From: Pseudomonas sp. PICF141
GTDB taxonomy: Bacteria > Pseudomonadota > Gammaproteobacteria > Pseudomonadales > Pseudomonadaceae
Direction of reading: 5' to 3'
Length of the DNA: 64,000 nt
NCBI RefSeq assembly: GCF_002286815.1
Contig: NZ_MUNM01000040.1
Coordinates: forward strand, 124,001 to 188,000
The notes under the pieces were generated by a model. It did not search any database and was not told the DNA's origin. It saw only the letters and a program-made list of their open reading frames with translations. The translations under genes were made by a program, and so were the position numbers. Positions 49,633 to 60,400 of the stretch are shown here, one piece after another. Numbering within the stretch: the stretch's first letter is position 1; the number at the start of each line of letters is the position of its first letter.

Positions 49633-52600
49633 CTACTTATCAAACTGATCGTCAACAGCGTACGAGGCAGGCAACGGAATGCTGCCCAACGACATCGTAT
49701 TACCCGGGGACAGCTTGGCCAGGCGGGATGCGGAGGCAAACACGTTAAAGCTTGCGTCCTGGATATCGCCCAGTTGCAACCTCCATGACACACCCTCGGC
49801 AGTCATCATCTGTGACTGCCCCCAATCGGGGGTCAGTATGGCTCCAATATCGCGAGCCTCGATGCCACCCACCCCCAGTGCAACAGCTCGACCTACCAAG
49901 GGGTTACTCGCATTATCCGGTTTCAACTTGATGGTGTAGTTACCGCCTCGACGTGGAAATGCCGTTTTGCGGCCAATCTGATCCGGCTGCGGATCATCAT
50001 TGAATTGAAACTTGAGATCGTCCCATGGAAGTTTCTCCAGCGCCTTAACAGAAAACTCTGTGGATAACGTTTCTCCGCTATAGCGGTTCTGGAGGCTTGC
50101 CTTCACCACAAAGTCATCAGCGGTTGGTGGAACGTACCTACACATCGCCCATCCTCCCTGACCAGTTGGTTCCGTCACATCGGATCGTCCGGGCAGCTCG
50201 AACTTGACCTGTACATCCCGCACAGGATGCCCGTTGTAGTAAGACACCACTTGAAGGCCCATTTGGGACTGTTCACTGTCCGTCAGTACAGTATCCATGG
50301 GTGGTTGTCGCTCGGCTGCGATACGGAAACGGTGAACACCCAATGACATGTGAATAGAGGAATAGATCAGATCCAGCTCAGGGAAAAACAGCTCCAGCGA
50401 AAATGGCTCGATACGCTGGGTGTAAAGGCAGCCAAGTTGCCATTTGATGCCCGAGGCATCGAGCCGCACTGCCAGATCCAGCTCCGGGGAAAACAAAATA
50501 TTCAACTTGTCCTCGGGGGCATCCCTGAAACGCAAGGCCACCTTCAGACCTGATAACGGACTATTCACTTTCGGCCAGAACCATAAGTCATGCTGGGCAC
50601 CAATGCAGGGATAGGCACCTTTCTGGCTTTCGAACATCACCTGATCCAGTGCAAGACTGCCTTCAACGTCAATCGATCTTGAAAGCGCCCGCCCTGGCAC
50701 TGTCCAAGGGTCGAGCATGTCGCAACACACCTGCAAATCGAAACGGGCGCTTTCGGTCGAATTGAACTTCACCTTCCAGCTCAGTCCCGTAGACGTCAAT
50801 TTCCGCCTTTGCTCCATCGGCGGATCGGTCACAAGCCCCAGATCCGGGTTGGTATCCGGCCAGCCCAGGTAAATCTCCTGATCGAGCAAACCGTCACCGC
50901 TGGGCATCAGTTTCAATGTGCCTTCATCTTCCAGAAACGCATAGATCCCGATCGAACCAGGTTCTTTGTCATTCATGGTCAATATGGCCATTTTGAGCCA
51001 AGGCTCTTCGCCTATTACCGTGACGTTGAAATCGTGTGTGAACGAAGTATCGTCATACCGGTTATCCACCTTGGCGGTGACTTTAAAGGAACCTTCCACG
51101 CTGGGGATAAACTCATATTCACTGACTCCGTCGACGCCGGTTTGCCGTAATTCTTCATCCGGCTCCAGAGTCCAGAGCACGTCAACCTCTTTGGCCTCAA
51201 GCACATTCGATATTTTCGACTTCACCTGAAGCGCCAATGGCAACGGAACCGGACTATCCAGACAGGGAAACCGGGTCGCCTCTTTCACCCAGCCTTTCTC
51301 CACCCAATTGTGAGCCAGGCTCATCGGCTTGAGGTTGGATCGCTCCTTGAGCCTGGAGCTTTCAAGTTGCAATGAGAATTGGCCGTTTTTCCAGTTTCCG
51401 CAGACCATCGCCCATCGCATCAGCGTTGCAGATTGCGGATGTGGCTGACTCAGGAGAGGATCGAACGTTACCTGCAGCGACTCCGGAGTATCAGGTGTAC
51501 TGATGGAAAACAGAATGAGATCGGTATCCAGCAGCGGACTGCCCTCAGGTAGCGTCAACCAAATCTCATGGGAGCCCCCGCGGTTGGGATACAGCACCTT
51601 GTCCCAGCTTCCCAACGCCAGGGCATCCAATCTGACTTGAACATCCAGCCAGGGATCACTCTGTAGCGCCCATACCTCAAACACATGCAGCGCATCTTCA
51701 GGCTTATAAAAGCTGTCTACTTTGGCGACAATCTGCTGCTTGCCCATCACATCAGGTTCATAGTCGAAGCGGGCCTCTCCGGATTCATCCGTTTCGCCAT
51801 TAGACAGTTCAACCTCGCCCCGATACCAACGCACCATGCGCCCAGCCAGTGGCTGAGCTGTATAGTGCGATTGAACCCGTGCGACCAGTTCAACCGTTTG
51901 CTTGAGGTCAATCACCGGGTAATACGCCGCCTCCTTTACTGCGACAACATCAAGCCGAAAATGGCCGGACAGGGTTTCAAGCACATAAGGATTTGCGGTG
52001 AAGGTACTTTCGATCAACAGTTCGTGCCTGACCCCTTCCTCGTCGGGCAAATCCGCGCAGCTGATTTGCCACGGGCTTTCGATGAGATGTTCTCCGTCCG
52101 GCAATACGCTGACCGGAGCCCCCGGAGCTGGAATTGCACCATCCACCAGCAAGCCGATGTCCGTGCCCTTCCAGACACTGTCATCGGCCGGCTCGAATCT
52201 GAGCGTTGCGGCTTGGTCGGCTGCGGCGCCAAGGCATAACCTCAAAGGTCTGCGAAGGTCTTGCGGCGCGCCGTCCAGCCATACCTGCTTGAGACGCAAA
52301 TCCTCCAGCCGCAATTCAACCTTGATCTGAGTCACGCGCAAGCCACGAAGCATGCCGGGCTGATCATTGGCCGGTGAACCGAAGCCGACAGTGACTTCGG
52401 TTTCATCTGCTTCCAGCTGGATATCTCTCTCCATCAGTTCCAGACGCAGATCCAGTGGCTCTTCCGGATCTTCGCCTTCTTCGGGATCCAGAGTCGGTAT
52501 CAGGTCGTAGCACTGCTGCCCGCCCTTACCCGGTTTCAAGAGCACCCAACAGACGGCCCCTTGAGTCGCCTGATACCAGAAACTCACCCGGTAAACCGCC

Positions 52601-52818
52601 CGGCCCGTGGTGGGGCGCGGAAGATCGCGCAAGGTGATGGTCTGCTCGGCTTCACCTTTATTGACCAGGCGCATATGGGCGGTTGGCACGCCGTCCCATA
52701 AATCCGTCTGTTTCGTTACTTTGGCCGGGTCATTGAGAGTCCAGCCATCCTCCAGATCATTCTGAAAATCACCGTTTCTGATGAAGTTGTAATCGGCAGT
52801 AACCTTTTGCTCACTCAT
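49633..52818 (-). CDS. Large all-beta protein of the Tc-like locus with Ig-type modules
   Basis: A 1061-residue protein with no signal peptide, membrane helix or recognised enzyme motif. The first 165 residues resemble a carbohydrate-binding jelly roll (FIRNGDFQNDLEDGW start). From about residue 300 it shows alternating modules: an invasin-like Ig unit (TDESGEARFDYEP) and a second unit with a PW start, LYPNRGG-like turn, DP motif and GxFSLQL end. The second unit recurs near residues 388-503, 605-715, 723-823 and 930-1043, and also at the C-terminus of the upstream TcA N-terminal half. It starts at MSEQKVT with GGAG ten bases upstream and lies 46 bases after the TcA C-terminal gene. I infer an accessory or receptor-binding component. 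Confidence 0.75.
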   Translation of the reverse strand: MSEQKVTADYNFIRNGDFQNDLEDGWTLNDPAKVTKQTDLWDGVPTAHMRLVNKGEAEQTITLRDLPRPTTGRAVYRVSFWYQATQGAVCWVLLKPGKGGQQCYDLIPTLDPEEGEDPEEPLDLRLELMERDIQLEADETEVTVGFGSPANDQPGMLRGLRVTQIKVELRLEDLRLKQVWLDGAPQDLRRPLRLCLGAAADQAATLRFEPADDSVWKGTDIGLLVDGAIPAPGAPVSVLPDGEHLIESPWQISCADLPDEEGVRHELLIESTFTANPYVLETLSGHFRLDVVAVKEAAYYPVIDLKQTVELVARVQSHYTAQPLAGRMVRWYRGEVELSNGETDESGEARFDYEPDVMGKQQIVAKVDSFYKPEDALHVFEVWALQSDPWLDVQVRLDALALGSWDKVLYPNRGGSHEIWLTLPEGSPLLDTDLILFSISTPDTPESLQVTFDPLLSQPHPQSATLMRWAMVCGNWKNGQFSLQLESSRLKERSNLKPMSLAHNWVEKGWVKEATRFPCLDSPVPLPLALQVKSKISNVLEAKEVDVLWTLEPDEELRQTGVDGVSEYEFIPSVEGSFKVTAKVDNRYDDTSFTHDFNVTVIGEEPWLKMAILTMNDKEPGSIGIYAFLEDEGTLKLMPSGDGLLDQEIYLGWPDTNPDLGLVTDPPMEQRRKLTSTGLSWKVKFNSTESARFDLQVCCDMLDPWTVPGRALSRSIDVEGSLALDQVMFESQKGAYPCIGAQHDLWFWPKVNSPLSGLKVALRFRDAPEDKLNILFSPELDLAVRLDASGIKWQLGCLYTQRIEPFSLELFFPELDLIYSSIHMSLGVHRFRIAAERQPPMDTVLTDSEQSQMGLQVVSYYNGHPVRDVQVKFELPGRSDVTEPTGQGGWAMCRYVPPTADDFVVKASLQNRYSGETLSTEFSVKALEKLPWDDLKFQFNDDPQPDQIGRKTAFPRRGGNYTIKLKPDNASNPLVGRAVALGVGGIEARDIGAILTPDWGQSQMMTAEGVSWRLQLGDIQDASFNVFASASRLAKLSPGNTMSLGSIPLPASYAVDDQFDK

Positions 52819-52864
52819 GATGATATTTCTCCAGCCCAATCAACCAGTGTCGGGGATGACGCAA

Positions 52865-55800
52865 TCAAGTCCTGGCCCTGAGTTCACTTTCAACGTCGTC
52901 GGCAAAATCCGGCCCACCGTCCCTGGCCGAATACACCAGGCGAACAACGATTTCGGTTAATGAATGAAAGAGCGCTTGTTGCGGCGGTTGATCGTGTCGG
53001 GGGAAGGACAACCTCCAGCTCGACACGGCGCCGGTGCCTTCGAAGGGACCATAGCGAGTGCTGTCCAAGTCCACGCCCGCCGTACCGTTATCGGTCAGGC
53101 CATCGGATACACAGATCTGCTGGTACGGACGCACGTTGTTGATCACTCCTTCTGGCAGCGGATCTGCGGGTGGAGGCTTGTGCAGGTACCGAACCGACTC
53201 CAGGGTTGGTTCGGTCGCGGTATGGCTGCCGAGTTGAGTCAGGACGGCCCGAATATTTTCATAGGGGCCAAGCAAGGCCGGAAAGGTCAGCTCGAGCAAA
53301 ACGATCTGCCGGCAATAGTGCCCCGGGTAATCTTCGTCGAGCATTTTCTGGGTAATCTGGAAATCCAGATGATCGAGCGTCCCCTTGAGCAGGTCGGCCC
53401 ACTCCTCGGGCGACACCCATTGGCTCAAGGCAATGGTCTTGACCAGCGTCAGTCGTCGCTCGTTGCGCTTGATATAAGCGGCCTCCAATTTCAGCAAGGC
53501 CAATTGCAGGTACTCCGGAGCGGTCAGACCGTGATAGGCATCAAGCCAGAGGTTCGGCTGGATAAAGCGCTCCTTGTAATGACCCATTTCATACTGCCAA
53601 CAAGTCTCGGCGTTCAGGCAGAGCGACACCACCGCATCGTAAGCCTGGAAGTACAGGCTCTTCATTTGCCCCAACAGCCAACTGTAAAGCTGCTGGTTGG
53701 AACTGCGGTTCTTGTAAAAGGCATACAGCGCCTGCGCCTGTCCATTGGATATCTCCGTCTGCTGCAGACTGGATTCGGCCGCATTGATCGCGTGTTGTTG
53801 CGCCACAAGCTGCGCCTGCAAGGCAGCGATCTCCAGATCAGCCTGATCGCGAGCCTGTTCCCATTCTTGCTGCCGACGCCGGTATTGCTCATTGGTGGCT
53901 GCTTGTTCGGCTTCTATCAGCATCAGGCTGGTGGCTAGCTCAAAGCCATTGCTGATCGCATAGGGAATGGCCGACAAACGATACCCGCCCCCGGCCGTGC
54001 CGAAGATGTTGGGCAACAGATCAAGACTTGCGCCCACCATTCTTGATGCTGACGCTCCGAGGCTGATGGACTTGGCCAAAACGGTTTTCTCCAGAACGTC
54101 AGCCTCGGTAATGGAAACCCCTTCGTGGGCCAGTGCGTCGTAATAGGCTTTGCGCTGTTCGGCCACCGCCTTGCTTTGCACCAGCGCCTGACGCGTCGCC
54201 TTCATTTGGGCCAGCGTTTCCTCTTGCACCGCTTTGGCGTAACTGCCGAGCTCGATCAGATGGCTTTGCTGCAACTCCTCCTGTTCTGCCCGATCGCGTT
54301 GTTCCATGTACAGGCGAACCTGGGCGGAAAAACCGGCGAGGGTCTGCACGGCACGGGATGCCAGTTCCAGCACGACACGGAAACGATACGGTACGACCTG
54401 CACCTGCCCGCCGGGGCTGCGCCCCTCTCCCAGACCGCCCTGAGCCTGTGCCCGCAGGATTTCCTTCGGACTGATCGGAGCGTCGAACAGGGGCAGGTTC
54501 AAGGGCTTGCCGTCAATCGAGAGGTCATTGCGCAGATTGGAAACTCGTTGCCTGAGCAAGGTAAACAACCCTGTCACTTGCTCGCTGGCCGGCGGACGAA
54601 ACACGCCGCTGCCCAACAGGCCGAATCGCGGCTTCGTTTGCATGCTTAACGGCACATCTGCAAGGTTCAGATCGAAGCCTTTCTCAAAGGTTTTGAGCAG
54701 GTGGCGATCAGCAACCTCTTCCATCAGTTGCTCAAGGGTTTTGCGCTGCCAGGTATTCGCCGTTCGCGTGTCCGGCTCCTCACCCAACATAGAGAGCGCA
54801 CGCACGTAGTACAACTTGGCCGCTCCCAGGCTGTCGCGTGACAACTGACGATAGAACCAGTCCCCCCAATCAATCAGGTTCTGCACATAGCGCATGAAAA
54901 TGGCGATCTGCAAGTGAATTGGTTTCGTATAGCCGATGGCGTCTGGATCGTACGGCGCAGAGACCTCATAGGCGGGATTCAGTACATTGGCCAATGGTCG
55001 GCAACGCCAGTAAGCCGGAGCCGGGATCACTTCGGGCTGGTCGGGATCAGCCAGGATTTCACGGGCCATGGGGTCGAAGATATATTCGAACCATCCCTGA
55101 GCTTCCCGGAACCGCCCTTCTTCTTTCAGCCGCGACCCCACCAGATCCGGCACATGGAAAAACAGTTCCCAGAAATACCGGCCATTGCTTCCCTCGAACG
55201 GCCCGTTGTTTTCCACTGAGCCATCAGGCATGGGCGGCTCGGCGACATATTGGGTGTCATAGGACAGCACTGCGTCGACCGAAACCGCCGCACGCGCCAC
55301 CAGGACTTTGCCAAAAAGTGAATTCAGACGCACATGCCTGAGGTTTTGCGCAGCATTGTTGAAGCTCAAAAACTGCGCACCACTGGAGTCGCTCTTGTGC
55401 AACGACGGGATGTCCAGCAGCCTTGAAGCGGTGCCCAACGTCACACCAAAATTCATTCGTCCGTATCCGGGTGCACTGTCCTCGACCCCGAATCGAAAGG
55501 GAATTGGCACGCCAATCGGAAAGGCGTAGGGCCCGATATTGGTTGCATCGCGACGATAAGTGATCCAGGGCGTGCTGTAGTGTCCGTCCAGTTCACCCGT
55601 GGAAACCCAGTCAACGGGATCGTCCACCGTTCGCGCATCGAATGCCAGTTTCAAGGGGACACCGGCATACAGAATCTTCGGCACCAGCACGTTGGCCGGA
55701 TTATGCAATGTCGGCCCCAGACCATTGATTGAGAACCCCGCTCCGGCTTGCACCGTCTCCGGAGAGCTGCTCAGCAGCGTTTTGAGGGAGTCGCCGGACA

Positions 55801-57316
55801 GAGTGACATTCTGGTTATAGACCCACACACCTGAACCGGCCGGTGTTTCAACGAAATCGGCGGCAGGGATTATTTGTAGTTCGGTGTTGCCGTGTTTCAG
55901 CGAAAGTTCAACAGCAGGTTTTATCCGCGTATTGAGGGTCACCGCCAATACGTCTGTCCCTGCCTCTATCAGGCTGACCTCTACCTCCTGATTTGCCAGA
56001 TGCCCTCTCCAGCCGATGGACAACCGCCCCAGCAAACGACCGCTTTCGATGACGGCCGAACACTCTCCGCGCACCCGCAGCACATCCCAGATCCGACCAT
56101 TCTCGCTACGTTCGCGGGTATGGATCGCCTCGAGCGACAAATACCCGGTAATGCTGCCCGGTACATCCGGGCTGGCCTCAATCGTGACGCTCGAAAGATC
56201 GGCCGGAAGAATTTTGTGCTGCAAGGTATCTGGCTGCATGAATCGGGCAAACGTCAGCTCCAGCATCGTCAGTCGATGGTCCGCAACCTTGCGAAATATT
56301 GCATCGCGGGTTTCGTGGATCTCGATTTCATGAGACCCGGAGATATTGTCCAGTGACGATCGATTGGTGTAGCACACCGCCAATTGATCTTCACGGGGAT
56401 CCCCGCCGCCAACGTTTACCGCAATCAGCCGACCATCGGACACATCGTGTTCAAACTCGCTTTGAAAGATTGTGAAGGGCGGCGACCATTGACCATTGAG
56501 CCCGGCGAAGGCGGTTTTGATATCCAGTGCCCAAGGCACCTGCACCCGCCCGTCCTGATCCATTTGCCGGTCTTGCCATTCCACCCACACCAGCAGCAAG
56601 CGCCCGGCAAAATACACCGGCCGCATATCCAGTACCCGTCCAGTGGCAGCCGTATCGATCGGCTGCCACTCGCTCCAGGCAGTAGGGTTGAGCGTTATGC
56701 TCCCATTGTTCAGTTCGACCCCGGCCTTGCGCCAGTAATAGCCGAAAGGGGGTGTACGCTCCTTGCCGACAAAGTAATAGGTCGCTTCCTGAAAATTCCC
56801 GCCATCGATATACCCGCTTTGAATTTCCAGATCACAGGTGCGCTGAAATGTCTGCAGGTAATCGAACAACGCCGACTGTACGGCGCCGTCACTGAGGCGC
56901 GTCTGGTTAAGGCTGTTCTCCAGTGTTCTGAACAGCGCGGTTTTTTTCAGCCGCAACTCGGGAATGATGAACTCTTCAGGATAGTCGGCCAGTTTTTGAT
57001 AACCGGCCCAAGTGCCGTAATGGCTCAACCGCTGATGCCACTCCTGCAAGTCCTCCTCATCGAAGTAGGCATCCTCGTAGCCGGGTTCCATATCGTTAAA
57101 GACCGAATGGATCTGTTGCTGGAGACTTCTGACGGCTTCCGATAGCCAAGTGGCCTGTGGCTGGGTACCAATTTTCGGATCGAGCTTCAAGTACTCGTAC
57201 AGATCCTCCATCGTATCCAACGCCACGACACCATCCCAGAGTTTCTGCCCGAGAATGAGTTCGGCCATTGCAGCGCAACGCCGCTGTGCCAATTCGGGAA
57301 TAAACAGAGTGTCCAT
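52865..57316 (-). CDS. Tc toxin subunit A, C-terminal half (channel and TcB-binding part)
   Basis: This 1483-residue protein matches the second half of Tc toxin A subunits. In order: an ABC-toxin N-type helical segment (about 1-130), a neuraminidase-like beta region (about 170-340), further beta domains to about 680, and a linker (FEYIFDPMAREILADP). The long helical channel with its hydrophobic tip follows near 1090-1135, and its returning coiled coil contains YRRRQQEWEQARDQADLEI. The TcB-binding domain reaches to the end (YGPFEGTGAVSSWRLSFP). TcA pentamers form the injection pore. I start at MDTLFIPEL (AAGGA nine bases upstream) rather than a GTG 29 codons earlier. No signal peptide is seen, as usual for Tc proteins. 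Confidence 0.88.
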   Translation of the reverse strand: MDTLFIPELAQRRCAAMAELILGQKLWDGVVALDTMEDLYEYLKLDPKIGTQPQATWLSEAVRSLQQQIHSVFNDMEPGYEDAYFDEEDLQEWHQRLSHYGTWAGYQKLADYPEEFIIPELRLKKTALFRTLENSLNQTRLSDGAVQSALFDYLQTFQRTCDLEIQSGYIDGGNFQEATYYFVGKERTPPFGYYWRKAGVELNNGSITLNPTAWSEWQPIDTAATGRVLDMRPVYFAGRLLLVWVEWQDRQMDQDGRVQVPWALDIKTAFAGLNGQWSPPFTIFQSEFEHDVSDGRLIAVNVGGGDPREDQLAVCYTNRSSLDNISGSHEIEIHETRDAIFRKVADHRLTMLELTFARFMQPDTLQHKILPADLSSVTIEASPDVPGSITGYLSLEAIHTRERSENGRIWDVLRVRGECSAVIESGRLLGRLSIGWRGHLANQEVEVSLIEAGTDVLAVTLNTRIKPAVELSLKHGNTELQIIPAADFVETPAGSGVWVYNQNVTLSGDSLKTLLSSSPETVQAGAGFSINGLGPTLHNPANVLVPKILYAGVPLKLAFDARTVDDPVDWVSTGELDGHYSTPWITYRRDATNIGPYAFPIGVPIPFRFGVEDSAPGYGRMNFGVTLGTASRLLDIPSLHKSDSSGAQFLSFNNAAQNLRHVRLNSLFGKVLVARAAVSVDAVLSYDTQYVAEPPMPDGSVENNGPFEGSNGRYFWELFFHVPDLVGSRLKEEGRFREAQGWFEYIFDPMAREILADPDQPEVIPAPAYWRCRPLANVLNPAYEVSAPYDPDAIGYTKPIHLQIAIFMRYVQNLIDWGDWFYRQLSRDSLGAAKLYYVRALSMLGEEPDTRTANTWQRKTLEQLMEEVADRHLLKTFEKGFDLNLADVPLSMQTKPRFGLLGSGVFRPPASEQVTGLFTLLRQRVSNLRNDLSIDGKPLNLPLFDAPISPKEILRAQAQGGLGEGRSPGGQVQVVPYRFRVVLELASRAVQTLAGFSAQVRLYMEQRDRAEQEELQQSHLIELGSYAKAVQEETLAQMKATRQALVQSKAVAEQRKAYYDALAHEGVSITEADVLEKTVLAKSISLGASASRMVGASLDLLPNIFGTAGGGYRLSAIPYAISNGFELATSLMLIEAEQAATNEQYRRRQQEWEQARDQADLEIAALQAQLVAQQHAINAAESSLQQTEISNGQAQALYAFYKNRSSNQQLYSWLLGQMKSLYFQAYDAVVSLCLNAETCWQYEMGHYKERFIQPNLWLDAYHGLTAPEYLQLALLKLEAAYIKRNERRLTLVKTIALSQWVSPEEWADLLKGTLDHLDFQITQKMLDEDYPGHYCRQIVLLELTFPALLGPYENIRAVLTQLGSHTATEPTLESVRYLHKPPPADPLPEGVINNVRPYQQICVSDGLTDNGTAGVDLDSTRYGPFEGTGAVSSWRLSFPRHDQPPQQALFHSLTEIVVRLVYSARDGGPDFADDVESELRART

Positions 57317-57406
57317 GTTCGGCTGTCCTTGTAGAAGCGCCGCCGGAGCAAGCCCAGCCGCGAAAATTCGAAGCACCTTTACCGTTCTGACAAGCGATGA
57401 CACGAC

Positions 57407-60400
57407 TTACGAAGGAGCCCTGCTCAAACTGCCGTCCAGCGCCAGGACTTCGTCCAGCTCATTCACATACAAGCCCAATGTAAAGGGGCCACGCCTGATA
57501 CCGCTGATGGTGATTATCCAGGCCTTGGGCTGATCAGAAATGTCATATTCCTGCGCTAACGGTGGATCGAAGGTCAGCCCGAGCAGGCTTGAACTTGGGT
57601 AATCGGGCTTCGAACTCCAGCCTAGGGCGGCCTTTTTTCCGTGGATTATTGAGCTGCTTGTGGAAATGCTCAGTGTGTATTCACGCCCGGAGTACAGCTT
57701 GAGTTCGCCGGAACCTGGAACGATCACCTCTTGCGCGGCGATATCGTTGACTGTGGACTCGAGCGTCACCCGCCAATTGATGGCCTCGACCACGGTCACA
57801 TCGAATGGCCGATTTTCGTCCGCTGAGAACGCTACACTCGCAGTGATCCGGTACTGTCCGGCGGTGTCGGCAAGGAAGGGAAGAACCGAGCGACCGTCAA
57901 CGTCGGTGGCAATCGTGGTGGTGATCGGAAAACCCGCCCCGCCAGCTGGAACGGTGTCGACTTGCCACTCGATCGGCACATTGGGCACCGCAAGCCCGGC
58001 AGGTGAACGCTCTTCCCTGACATCGATCCAGAACAGGCTCGGTTTCGTGGCACCCGCCACTGGGAATCGCACGTCAGCAGAGTAATCGGCAATCAGCGCA
58101 GCCGCCGCCACCGGTAAATCGAGGCTCAAGGGCCTGTCCGCCCCGTGCTGCACAAAGACCGTCAGCGGGCCTTGCGTGAGCGAGTTCAGGTCAAGGGTGC
58201 AAAGCCCGTCTTGATTGCTGATCGTCGACAGCCTGGCGGGGTCCTTGCTGGTCCACCATAGAACCGTTTCATCGACCTGGGGTGCCCCGTCAAGTCCGAC
58301 CACCCGGCACTGGACGCTCAAAGGCTGCCCCAGTACAGCCGCTGAAATGGCATACGGCGCGGCCTCCAGGTAGGGCATGTCTTCAAACGTTACCTTGCCG
58401 TTGAACTGGGCCGTGACTTCGGTATCAGGATAAGTCACCGACACTTGGGCTTCTCCCTCCTCCTGACTGATTAGCCGAACGCGTGTAGTGCCGCTGCTGT
58501 CGGTAAAGGTTTCGCCCGGTTGAATAGTCCCCAGCGTCGTGCGCCAGACCACCAGTCGGCCCGGGGCGCGATTGCCGAACTCGTCCAGCAGCACCGCGTA
58601 AACCTCCACTTCCCCCAGCCCTCCCGCCAGAACCGGCTCTCTGGGCAACGTCGACATCAATTCGGAAGGGAAAGCGAGAGACTCTTCATGACAACCGATC
58701 ACGACGGCGGGCGCATAGACCGCCTCGCGCAAATCCAGCCGATAGGCAACATGGGCGACGCCCATGGTTGAACCGGCCTGCAGTTGAACCCCGGTTTTGC
58801 CCTGGGCGTCAGTGCGGGTCAGCGTCTCGCGCAGTACACCACGGGTGGTCGTCCAGTGAACCGGCACTCCCTTGAGCGGTTCGCCATAGAAATCGAGTAC
58901 GGTGCATTCGAACTCGGCGTAATCGTGCGCCAGATTGGCGATCAAATGCTTCGTGTCGACCACACACCGAGTACTCACGGTCTGTCCGACCTCGCCCGAT
59001 TGTTGTGCCACTTTCAACGCCTGCGGCTTGGCCAGCGTCTCCAGTACTCTTTGTGCCGCCTGGGCAAATTCGGACTCCGGAGCCCTGGGCGTCAATGCAC
59101 CCAACAGGAACCCGGTGGCCGCATCCAGGCCATTGCCCGACATTTCCTGCGTACGACTCAACAGGTCCAGTTGAGCCAGATTACGTAAAACCGGATTGAT
59201 CTGGGGGTTACCGTTGGCATCCACCGGCACGACGGCAGCCACACAGTCGAGCACGTGACGAATCCCGAAACGGAACAACTGCGCCAGTTTTTCAGCCGCA
59301 GCGTCGCGTACCAATCGCCGAGGGTCGGGGTCAAGGTACTCCGGCAACTGATTGACCTGCCGCAAGTAGTCCAAGACCTTGGCTTCAGGCTGTTGAGCCA
59401 ACAGCAGCAGCTTTGTATAAAAAACCAGGTAATACAGGGTCTTGATAGAGATTTCGTAGCGGCTCTCCAGGCTGAACCACTCGTACTGCTCCTCAGTCAA
59501 CAGCGTGTCCAGCATCTCGGCGCTCAACGCCAAGCGGCTCACGATCCGGCTGCGCCGCTCCAGCTCCATCAATAATTTCAAGAAGGGTTCGACGGGTTCA
59601 GGCTCAGGCCCGGTCCACTTGACCTTGGCATTTTCAGGCCCGGCCAGGGCACGTTCGAGCAGGATGAAAGCACTGCCCTCGGCCCAAAACAGCACCCTTG
59701 CCACCCGGTCGGATGAAAGACCCAAATGCACCGCAAGCACTTCGTAGACGGCCGACCGTTGCTCGGCCCGAACCCGCAGCAGCACTGAGAGAATGGTTGT
59801 TCGGGCGTAATCACGCTCCTCGGTCTCAGTGTCCGGGATCACATCCTCCACGGCGAGATCGATCTCTTTGCGGGCCCATTGCAGGTAATCGGCCTCCGTC
59901 TCTTCGTAGCGACTTTTCACCAATCCGGTGACGTCAATCAACGCTGCAAGTGCCGTCAGCCAACGGCCGGGCTCTTGCGGGTCATATACACCCTCCTCAA
60001 GCAACATCACCTCAAGGAACAACACCGGTTGTGCCTGCTCACGCAAACGCTGAAGCATGTGTTTCTGAACTTCGGTGGCGACGGTCGGCACGCTCACCGG
60101 TCCGATGTTCTGCACCAGCCATAACACGCTGAAATCATTGGCCTTGCACCATTGCACAGCAGACATCAGTGCCCGTATCACACTCAGGACGTCTGTTTCT
60201 TCACCTGTGACATGGCTACTCACCTGTGGTGCGCCCGCCAGTTCCACGATCCAGACCTCTCCTCCCAGCGCCTGCAGCAAGGCCGTGGCTTCGACCGGCG
60301 TGACCCCGAACAGCCGCGCCAGCCTCACCAGACGATAAAAACTGGAAAACACCGCCAGACTGCGGGGCATGCGAATGGAATAGCCGAAAGCATCGGCGAT

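Noticed and set aside
52864..57410. The split of the TcA as a sequencing frameshift
   Set aside because: A distinct beta module ends the first gene and the second has its own ribosome binding site; split TcA genes are known in other bacteria.
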